Source: Nemertoderma westbladi (Eukaryota > Xenacoelomorpha > Nemertodermatida > Nemertodermatidae). From it: a stretch of DNA of 45,494 nt. The stretch is taken from NCBI GenBank assembly GCA_032718475.1, contig JAUCBJ010007465.1, forward strand, positions 1 through 45,494, read 5' to 3'. The notes beneath the pieces are model-generated. The model worked only from the letters and a program-made list of their open reading frames with translations, had not been told where the DNA came from and did not search any database. Numbering within the stretch: position 1 is the stretch's first letter; the number at the start of each line of letters is the position of its first letter. Positions 10,890 through 20,100 of the stretch are shown piece by piece. The position numbers and the translations under genes are program-made.

Positions 10890-11794
10890 GTTTGTTTACA
10901 CAGTTGAATGTCTACTGCTATATTACAGTCTAAGCAAGTCTAGTAATTCAGTGTTAACTGCTAGTCTAGTAATTAATTACAGATTACTGCTACTCAGTGT
11001 AGCGTGATATATAATATATTAGTATACCGGTATGCTTATAGTATATATAAGTATTATTACAGACTAGTTTATCACAGAATACCGGTAGGTAATTTTAGCA
11101 CAAATATATATAAATATATAATAGGCCTATCGTGAATACCGGTATGCAGTTTACACTTATAGTGTATATATATAAGTATAATTACAGACTAAAATTAATT
11201 ACAGAATACCGGTATGATTTCAACCTAAAATTTATAGAAATAAATATAATAAGCCTATTGTAAATACCGGTATGTCAATTATTTTAGAATAATTGAATTT
11301 CTGAATTTTAAGGGTTACTTGGTTACTTTAACTTACTTTATTACCGTTATTTAAGCAGTAGTCCAACTGATATTGAGACCTAATTGTTGTATGGCAGGCC
11401 TACTATTTATAAATCGTTTGAGTTGATTTATAATATATATATACCCGTTTAATGGGTTTTGTCAATGTTTGAAATAAATGTTATTATTTCTGGGGGAGTC
11501 ACTACACATAAGCTCTGCGCTCTCAGTGGAGTGCTACTTGTTAGACACTAAAACAAATAATTCTAATTTACCTAAGTTACTTAATACTACAAATTACGTA
11601 CAATTCGGGTTGAGATTACAATCTCTAAATAAACACAAAAATTTAATTACAAATACACAAATACACAAATACGAATTTTTAGGGTAATTTTACAAGAAGT
11701 CTACTAACCAGCCTAACAAAGGGTTAGAATATCTGGTTATTACAACGGACAGGTTACTACGGTATTTGAAAATAATAAGTAGTAGTAAATATAC
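10890..11794 (-). other. Leader between 5' LTR and Gag of BEL-type element
   Basis: AT-rich, with no ORF on the minus strand. It holds the TACCGGTA repeat array (11025-11272). The bases next to the LTR (11760-11794) show no clear complement to a tRNA 3' end, so no primer-binding site is called. Confidence 0.5.
11025..11290. repeat. Dimeric AT-rich repeats punctuated by TACCGGTA
   Basis: The palindromic core TACCGGTA (once TACCGGTAGG) begins at 11025, 11080, 11137, 11207 and 11265, giving intervals of 55, 57, 70 and 58 bp. Alternate intervals resemble each other: two contain TATATAAGTAT.ATTACAGACTA, and the other two contain ATAATA.GCCTAT. The structure is therefore a twice-repeated A-B dimer. 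It lies in the transcribed leader of the element. Confidence 0.75.
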
Positions 11795-14268
11795 TGTGTT
11801 GTCCAGATAGGAAAATACCACAGCCTGACGACCTATAACCGTATCGCTATAGGTACTACGTTATGTATCACGGAGTGTCCCTACCTAGAAGTTAATTACC
11901 GCGGTCTACCCGAACCAACGTGCCTATTAACCACTTTACAACACAAATACACTGCCTACACACTAATCACCTTCGGAAAGTACTGTACACTAAACCCTAA
12001 ATTAGGTACAAGTACTTGTATAACAAATAATCAGTAGTTAAAAATACTTGAACAGCCAAAAGAACCACGGTATCTGCTGGAGTGACCGGTGCACAAAATC
12101 ACCAGTCTTTACCTACGCCGAGCAGCCCTGATGTAGTACCGGGGTTAGTTTAACTATAACAGTATGTATAGCAAACACAATTACTGTAGGAATAAACTTG
12201 GGGATATGAATGTTGCGAATAATCGCATAAACTCTGAATAATAAATATTACGCTACGCGTACAAACCACTCAAACAAAATGCAGACCAAATACTGACAGA
12301 CTACTATCAAGCCTAAACAAACTACGGTATATGCAGACTCCGAAATGGTTAAGTAGTATGCGTTCTAACCCAGTAGTACGACTTATTCTTTAGATGGGGG
12401 TTTACCTTACAGCGATGGCTGCCCCTACTTCCTAACCGTTCTTTATCGGACAGATGCTTTACACACACCGAAATTTCCTCAAACCCAACAGCAGCCAGAC
12501 AACTATCCAGCCTACAAATTATCTAAATAAAATTATACGCTACCCGTACAGACTACACAAACAAAGTACAGACCAAACGCTGGCGGACTCCTATCAAGCC
12601 TAAATAAACCACAGGACATGCAGACTCCGAAATGGTTAAGTAGTATGCGTTCTAACCCAGTAGTACGACTTATTCTTTAGATGGGGGTTTACCTTACAGC
12701 GATGGCTGCCCCTACTTCCTAACCGTTCTTTATCGGACATACACTCTACATGCACTGCAATCCGTTCAGACCTAATCAACAGTCAGCCAACAGTCAAGCC
12801 TACAAATTATCTGTACAATCTGAGCAGGCTTACACGCCTTCTGCTCAATACTGGCCTACAAATAAATAAAACTGGCAGAAATAAGTAAACTATACAAAAG
12901 AATGAGGGGTGATCAATCCCTATTCCCCTGGCAGCCTACAGTATACAATAGATCACAATCGAATAATACTGCTGTACCTATACTGTTGTAGGTACCGGTC
13001 CGGATGATCAGGCAGTCAGGCCTACTGGTTACCGGTCGACCGGTACTTTCGACTAGATTGCTTACACCGCAATCCAGAAGCAATATCTGTTATTGTTTGC
13101 GCTTTTGAAGACCTTTGACAGTTTAACCTGCCAAAATTAGAATGTCTTTTGTTTGATAGATAGTCTTTAGCCTATGACGAGTATTTGATACACTACATTA
13201 GCCGAAGCCAGTCTATGCGCAATCATTCACCCGTTGGATATACCCGGGAGACTGAGTTCGGAGCTTAATGATTGATGGTGTAAGCCTACTGTATTATTCG
13301 ACTGATCGTAATATATAATCTCTGACAAATATTATTCACTTTCGGGAAATATTAACAGTTCCTTTAGGACGTGGCGCTCTAAATATGTAAACAGAATTAT
13401 GACTTAAACTAGACACAACGAAAAGGCTATAGATTTACGTATATGGCGCATTCTTTAGGAGATGCTTTGTTATCAGTTACAATCATACACAATGCTGCAC
13501 AATACTGCACACTAATCTGCCGACCTTCACTAAATTTGGTCACGTATAAAGAGAGCAACATACAATTTATGTCGGGCATATGAAATAGCATTAGATTCAC
13601 TTCAAACCACTCAACATAGGTCGCAATCGTTTATCTGTAACCGGTCTCTCTAACCTTTAGTATATCGAGAAGGTGGGGTGTCTGACTATTGATCAGTATT
13701 CCGATATAATAATTCATCAACCAATATAATGAATAACCGACAGTGAAAGCAGTAATATTAGTAAGATATAAACAATAACACTGAATTGCATTGAATTGGT
13801 TTGTAAGTAGTTTGATAACAGATATACGTTCTATAATTAAGCCTACTAATGTAAGACTAAAGACTGAAAACACGGAGGTGCCAAAAGCCGGTGTTCTTAG
13901 GCTCTGGGCAAAAACATAACACTGAACTACTGAGTTCTGTATATACCTCCAACACAGAGACAAAAAACGCTCTGATTGGTCAACCGAACAACGAGAGAAC
14001 AAAGAAACAAAGAAACGTCGACGTGGCAATATCAGCTGTTAGCCGTCGTCATGGTAGCGACACTGTTTTCAAGAGTATCCAGCTTATCGCGTCACGAGAT
14101 TGCGGATTATGTCCTCTAAAGTACAAATACAGTACAAATACAGAAGAAATGACTTTTATGTCCTCTAAAACACCAGTACAGCAAGGACACGGCCTTTTTA
14201 TGCCTGGCAAACCAACTACAGAGTACTTTAAGGGAAAATAACCGGTTAATGACGCAAAAGCTTTTACA
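11795..14268 (-). repeat. 5' LTR (minus-strand element)
   Basis: 2474-bp LTR, nearly identical to 150-2625. The two-base length difference is explained by the cluster around 13855-13871 compared with 2211-2227. It ends in ...TTTTACA at 14268, and the sequence diverges at once into the reverse transcriptase pseudogene. As the upstream LTR on the minus strand it should carry the element's promoter, but I cannot point to a convincing core promoter. Confidence 0.85.
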
Positions 14269-16065
14269 GTGCCAGATCTTCCAACTTACGGATCCCAAGT
14301 CCCCCGAGACTGACTGGTAGTGATCCCTGGGTACTGGATTTCGCCTGAAAGTTAACATTGGTGATACTAGAAAAGGCATCTTGGACAACTGTATCAAATT
14401 CCTGCAAGTCACCAGTGTTGTTGAATGTGGGTGATGTGCGCAGAGTGTACTGTAGCCGGGGGACTGCCAGACAATTCTTGAGTAAGGTGAAGCATTGATG
14501 TGCATCAACATATACCAGCCGATTACCCATCACCTCGAGAGACTTGAGCTTTGATTGGATAGCTTGTTCAATAGCATCCCGTGTAAGGGGAGCTCCTAGA
14601 AGGACCTGGTCCACCTTGTCTAGGACCCTAATATTAGGGAGGAGCTGACTGAACTTGTGGATTGTCTCAGTAGCGGCTTCTGGTGTATGGTTGAGTACTG
14701 TATCAATTCACACTTTGCATCGTTAACAATTAGGCCAATCTTCAATAGCTCTGGGATTATTGCCATGACATCCAAAAGTACACTCTCTGTAGTACCAACT
14801 ACCTTACCGTCGTCAAGAAACCAGATATTCAGCTCTGAACCATCTAGTTTGGTTACAGGCTCCTCTCCCACCGCGAAGAGAAGAGGGCCGCTAGGATCAC
14901 CCTGTTGCATACCGGTGGCCGATTCGATGATGTGATCTCCGAAAATAAGGACTGTAGGTGAGGAATAAGCCTGCCACACAAGGGGGTAAATGTTTGGCAA
15001 ACGATCACGAGCTGCCTTCAGGAATACATCACAACGCATACTGTTAAATGCATTCTTCATGTCGATTTTCAGTACCACCTTCTGTTCCTTAGTGCCACTG
15101 ATATATTGCCGGGTCGCATGAACAGCTGCCTCGCAACCACCCTTGGTTCCATAACCTAGCTGTGTGGGCCTTAGTTCAGCTCCAAGATCTTCTGAGAGGG
15201 GTTTAATGCCAGTTTTTGTCACCAAGCGCCGGAATGTATTGCCGGCAGCAATTGGACGCAGACCTCCCCCCTTTTTGTTAAGGGCGCAGAGACAGGCCCC
15301 AAAGAAGATTTGCACAGCAAATTTAGGGGTTTCCCCACGGTGTGCTGTATTTGCGAGCCTAGTCAATTCACTGAGCAGCTTGTCACCAGCAGCTCCAGTT
15401 CCTCTGCTAACCATGTCATGGAGATGACCTGGGCGAAGGCCATCGGGGCCAGCAGCAGAAGGAAGGGGGAATGAATGGATACTGGCAAGGACGTCCTCCT
15501 TCGTAGTGATAACTGGACCTGCTAGTGTGTCATCGGGGGGTGGTGGGAGATCAAGGTCAAGTGGGGCAAGTGGGTGCTTCTCCCTGAGGGCATTGATTGT
15601 ATCTTTACTGTGGTCTGCAAAACCCTCCTGTGATGTGATAATCCTTACAGCGCCTCGGACATCGCCATCCATGAACTTGGCTGAAACTCGCTTGCGTATG
15701 AGTTCTGCTTCATCTAGATTTGATGGTTTGTGCTGCTGATGTGTAGTGTGCAGAGGAACACGAGGATTGGGAAGGCAGGGTGACGCCATATAGTCTCTTA
15801 TTTGCTGCTTGACTTTAGATGTTAGTGAGGGTTGCAAATGGTCGTTTGTAGCTGGAATCGGCTTTGCTAACGCCCCAAACGAGAATGCTAGGAGCCGGGC
15901 CCAGGTTATTGGCACAGGGTTGTCAATTGCTTCTTTGAGCAAAGGGGCCAGTGCGTCTGCAGCCATGATTCTAGCCCCTTTAGGAATCTTTGCCAACACC
16001 GGAATGGATTGCTTCAGCATGGCAATATAAGATACAAGATACATTTGATACATTTTTTGATACAT
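14269..16065 (-). pseudogene. Non-LTR-type reverse transcriptase, frameshifted and truncated
   Basis: The minus-strand frame from 16065 to 14620 (481 aa) holds reverse transcriptase motifs in order: AAGPDGLRP (about 204-212), LKIDMKNAFNS with the first catalytic Asp at 335, GMQQGDPSGPLLF (385-397) and the FLDD box (416-419) with both catalytic Asp. It then stops at 14620. The continuation is in another frame (about 14690 down to 14269, including NTGDLQEF and SLGGLGIRKLEDL), so one small indel near 14690 broke it. The 3' part ends exactly at the LTR edge. No endonuclease precedes it. Such RT ORFs occur as repeated genes in many animal genomes, but I cannot assign the clade. The first 15 residues look unlike coding sequence, so the true start may be near 16020 or lost. 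Confidence 0.75.
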
Positions 16066-16555
16066 TTTTCAGATGCATTTTTATTTCTAACAAAATAAAC
16101 AGACTACTCTCAGTTACAAACTCTCAGTTGCAGAGACTATTGGTTCGGGGATCGTCGGTATAATATGATTAAACATTTTGTTTCATTTAAGGAAATAAAT
16201 AATCAATGAATTTCTATAAATAAATTTTCCATTAAATATTTGTGCTGGAAGAATTGTTTTTGGTTGACAAGTACTGTAATAATTATTTTCGAGAAATAGA
16301 GTAATTGTGGGTTTGAATAATTGCTTTGTAACGCAAGATTACTTGTTTTGTAACTGTAATGTAAGATTACTTGTTTTGTAACTGTAATGTAAGATTGTAC
16401 CGTCCACTTACTACTTAGGTCTGATAATTGGAGCCAAACTAGAATTTAGCAGAATTTCAAAATCAGTTGGACAATTTTTTCGCTTGCGACATATTTTTCC
16501 ACTACAAATCCTGAAAGTATTATTTTTTCCTTAATATCCAATAATCACTTTTGGT
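16066..16555. other. AT-rich spacer with a short tandem repeat
   Basis: No gene seen. It contains a 28-bp repeat: AAGATTACTTGTTTTGTAAC starts at 16335 and 16363, and a partial third copy begins at 16391. This is ordinary AT-rich intergenic sequence otherwise. Confidence 0.6.
16335..16396. repeat. 28-bp tandem repeat, 2.2 copies
   Basis: Two adjacent near-identical 28-bp units starting at AAGATT (16335 and 16363), with a third truncated start at 16391. Function unknown, probably slippage. Confidence 0.8.
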
Positions 16556-16893
16556 TTGGGGATCAATATTGAATTCCTACATCAAACCAATAAGAATATG
16601 TGTCTCTTATACAAATATCAGGTAGACAATTTTATATTTGATGTAAGTAATGGTATACATCCTACAATTCTTTGCGAACTACTGTATTTACCAAATCTGC
16701 ATCAGTGCACAAGTATGGAACTAGGTCCGCTATTAATAATGCCGATTTCATTCCCCGAGTTTCCCTGTGTGTGGCGCAGAGGTCCGTTCGATTCCAGGGT
16801 CCAACTATCTGGAACAATCTACATCTTGAGCTTCGTCAAATAAAGTCTAAACAATTATTTTCCAGAAACATTAATCACCTAATCTCTTCTTAG
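16556..16893 (+). pseudogene. 3' coding tail of a CR1/jockey-like LINE
   Basis: The frame ending at 16893 contains VHKYGTRSAINNADFIPR followed by SVRFQGPTIWNNL and a final LISS stop. This matches the well-known C-terminal tail of CR1/jockey-type LINE ORF2 proteins (roughly H.YNTR...N...PR...SVRF.GP..WN.LP). The preceding part is in a different frame (from 16556, with CLLYKYQ), so a frameshift separates the two. Only this last portion remains, typical of 5'-truncated LINE insertions. It ends 217 bp before the first exon of the host gene and in the same orientation, so it may lie in that gene's promoter or 5' untranslated region. Confidence 0.7.
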
Positions 16894-17110
16894 AATTGAA
16901 TTATATTTTTTCAGACGGAATACTTTCCCAATAGTGTATTTTCTTTGCTGTTTAGCAATAGTATTAGTCAGTGAATTTAGTTTATTTTAAATCTAATAAG
17001 TGTATGTCACATCATTATTACTTTCTTTTTTATTTTTAGTATTAAGGACAATATCTTGAAACTGCCATAACATAACATTATCTACAAATCTGCAGCCTTC
17101 TGTTCTTCTA
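16894..17110 (+). promoter_or_regulatory. Presumed promoter / 5' UTR of the secreted-protein gene
   Basis: AT-rich sequence between the LINE tail and the ATG at 17111. No clear TATA box or initiator is seen. An in-frame TGA at 17057-17059 closes the reading frame upstream and supports the ATG at 17111 as the start. Confidence 0.3.
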
Positions 17111-17198
17111 ATGCAGCCAAGTATTGTCCGCACTAGCTATGCTATTTGGGTGCTACTTCGCTTAACTCTAGCTACTGCTGTTTACCTCTGTGTGTACG
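17111..17198 (+). CDS. Exon 1: signal-peptide exon
   Basis: Starts with ATG and encodes 29 residues plus the first base of a Gly codon. It ends TACG followed by the donor GTATGT at 17199, a good 5' splice site. Its hydrophobic content and its position are typical of a signal-peptide exon. An in-frame stop lies 52 nt upstream. Confidence 0.7.
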
Positions 17199-20100
17199 GT
17201 ATGTATCACCACTACCGTAGCACCACTACCCGTACTACGGTATGGTACCACGATAGGGTAATACCGTAATTTACTATAATTCTCCGTATTCTAAGCCAGA
17301 TGTTAAAAGGCAAAAACACGTCCTATAGCTAGGTGCTAAAAAATAATACTGACCAAAGAAATCTCAAACGGTGACATAAAACTAAAATGGCTCCCAATTT
17401 AGAATCTCAGAATTATGTAGAATCACGCACCATGGTGATTTATATACAGTAGCAACTTCCAATCAGAAGCTTAGTTACCGCATTGTTAACTACTGTAGAG
17501 TTCAACAGGGAATCAAGAATATAAAAAACAATTCTTATTGGTCGTATTACTGTGGAGCAAATCAATGTATATACATGTATACCAGAAATGAACACGTCGG
17601 GGCGTGTGGATTTGGGGAATCCTACCTAGATATTTAATCAGTTTTGTGAATCTTATCTAAATACTGAATCAGTTCTATAGTTTTGGAGTAGAACAGCGCA
17701 TTGCTAATAAAATGTGAATTTGAGTCGCAAAAGCTTTAACAATGTGTTCTCCCTTTAGAATGGGTTTTAGTTGGAATGACGTGTGACGCACTGATTGGTT
17801 GTTTGTAAATCCCTCTTACAGGTATCAAAGTCAACGACTTATCTGCCACGGGGACCGGAACCAATCCATTCAACTACGTAAACGAATGTAAATGTTGCGT
17901 CGGAACCGTACAAAATGTCGCAACCACGTTCGTTTGCGACGATCTAACGGAATTAGTAATAGACGTTCCGTCGATAGTAGAAGGAACTTGTGGATGTTTG
18001 ACGTGTTCTGGAGGTACTGGAACGAATCAACCACCTGAAGGTGAGTCACTCTCCTAGGGTTTGTTCTATGTTCCACTCCTTTAGTAGCTGCTATACGAAC
18101 TTTCTATTGGTTCTATGTTCCGTTCCTTTAGTAGCTATACGAACTCTCTGTTGGTTCTATGTTCCATTCCTTTAGTAGCTATACGAACTTTCTATTGGTT
18201 CTATGTTCCATTCCTTTAGTAGCTGCTATACGAACTCTCCGTTGGTTCTATGTTCCATTCCTTTAGTAGCTATACGAACTCTCCGTTGATTCTATGTTCC
18301 ACTCCTTTAGTAGCTATACGAACTCTCTGTTGGTTCTATGTTCCATTCCTTTAGTAGCTATACGAACTTTCTATTGGTTCTATGTTCCATTCCTTTAGTA
18401 GCTGCTATACGAACTCTCCGTTGGTTCTATGTTCCATTCCTTTAGTAGCTATACGAACTCTCCGTTGATTCTATGTTCCACTCCTTTAGTAGCTATACGA
18501 ACTCTCCGTTGGTTCTATGTTCCGTTCCTTTAGTAGCTGCTATACGAACTCTCTGTTGGTTCTATGTTCCGTTCCTTTAGTAGCTATACGAACTCTCCGT
18601 TGGTTCTATGTTCCGTTCCTTTAGTAGCTGCTATACGAACTCTCTGTTGGTTCTATGTTCCTTTCCTTTAGTAGCTATACGAACTCTCCGTTGGTTCTAT
18701 GTTCCATTCCTTTAGTAGCTGCTATACGAACTCTCCGTTGGTTCTATGTTCCGTTCCTTTAGTAGCTGCTATACGAACTCTCTGTTGGTTCTATGTTCCG
18801 TTCCTTTAGTAGCTATACGAACTCTCCGTTGGTTCTATGTTCCGTTCCTTTAGTAGCTGCTATACGAACTCTCTGTTGGTTCTATGTTCCTTTCCTTTAG
18901 TAGCTATACGAACTCTCCGTTGGTTCTATGTTCCATTCCTTTAGTAGCTGCTATACGAACTCTCCGTTGGTTCTATGTTCCGTTCCTTTAGTAGCTGCTA
19001 TACGAACTCTCTGTTGGTTCTATGTTCCGTTCCTTTAGTAGCTATACGAACTCTCTGTTGGTTCTATGTTCCTTTCCTTTAGTAGCTATACGAACTCTCC
19101 GTTGGTTCTATGTTCCATTCCTTTAGTAGCTGCTATACGAACTCTCCGTTGGTTCTATGTTCCGTTCCTTTAGTAGCTATACGAACTCTCCGTTGGTTCT
19201 ATGTTCCGTTCCTTTAGTAGCTATACGAACTCTGCGTTGGTTCTATGTTCCACTCCTTTAGTAGCTATACGAACTCTCCGTTGGTTCTATGTTCCGTTCC
19301 TCTAGTAGCTGCTATACGAACTCTCCGTTGGTTCTATGTTCCATTCCTTTAGTAGCTGCTATACGAACTCTCTGTTGGTTCTATGTTCCGTTCCTTTAGT
19401 AGCTGCTATACGAACTCTCCGTTGGTTCTATGTTCCATTCCTTTAGTAGCTGCTATACGAACTCTCTGTTGGTTCTATGTTCCGTTCCTTTAGTAGCTAT
19501 ACGAACTCTCCGTTGGTTCTATGTTCCGTTCCTTTAGTAGCTATACGAACTCTCTGTTGGTTCTATGTTCCGTTCCTTTAGTAGCTATACGAACTCTCCG
19601 TTGGTTCTATGTTCCATTCCTTTAGTAGCTATACGAACTCTGCGTTGGTTCTATGTTCCACTCCTTTAGTAGCTATACGAACTCTCCGTTGGTTCTATGT
19701 TCCGTTCCTTTAGTAGCTATACGAACTCTCCGTTGGTTCTATGTTCCATTCCTTTAGTAGCTATACGAACTCTCTGTTGGTTCTATGTTCCGTTCCTTTA
19801 GTAGCTATACGAACTCTCCGTTGGTTCTATGTTCCATTCCTTTAGTAGCTATACGAACTCTCCGTTGGTTCTATGTTCCACTCCTTTATTAGCTATACGA
19901 ACTCTCCGTTGGTTCTATGTTCCGTTCCTTTAGTAGCTGCTATACGAACTCTCTGTTGGTTCTATGTTCCGTTCCTTTAGTAGCTATACGAACTCTCCGT
20001 TGGTTCTATGTTCCGTTCCTTTAGTAGCTGCTATACGAACTCTCTGTTGGTTCTATGTTCCTTTCCTTTAGTAGCTATACGAACTCTCCGTTGGTTCTAT

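Larger units (their letters stand above)
150..14268 (-). mobile_element. BEL/Pao-type LTR retrotransposon, non-autonomous
   Basis: Two direct repeats of about 2.5 kb (150-2625 and 11795-14268) bound a 9.2-kb interior whose main ORF is on the minus strand and has BEL/Pao Gag and protease features. Read on the minus strand, each LTR starts TG and ends CA. The interior just before the minus-strand 3' LTR is purine-rich (CTGGGAGCGG), as expected of a polypurine tract. No clear tRNA-complementary primer site follows the 5' LTR, and no target-site duplication is visible: the flanks next to the LTR edges are cctac on the left and gtgcc on the right. RT, RNase H and integrase are absent, so any mobility would need enzymes from a related element. 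The near-identical LTRs imply a young copy or recent conversion. Confidence 0.85.

Noticed and set aside
11478-11687. 69-codon plus-strand frame in the element leader
   Set aside because: AT-rich, antisense to the element, low complexity and without any motif.
17870-18076. 68-codon minus-strand frame
   Set aside because: It lies opposite exon 2, runs into the satellite, and is explained as a shadow of the plus-strand exon.
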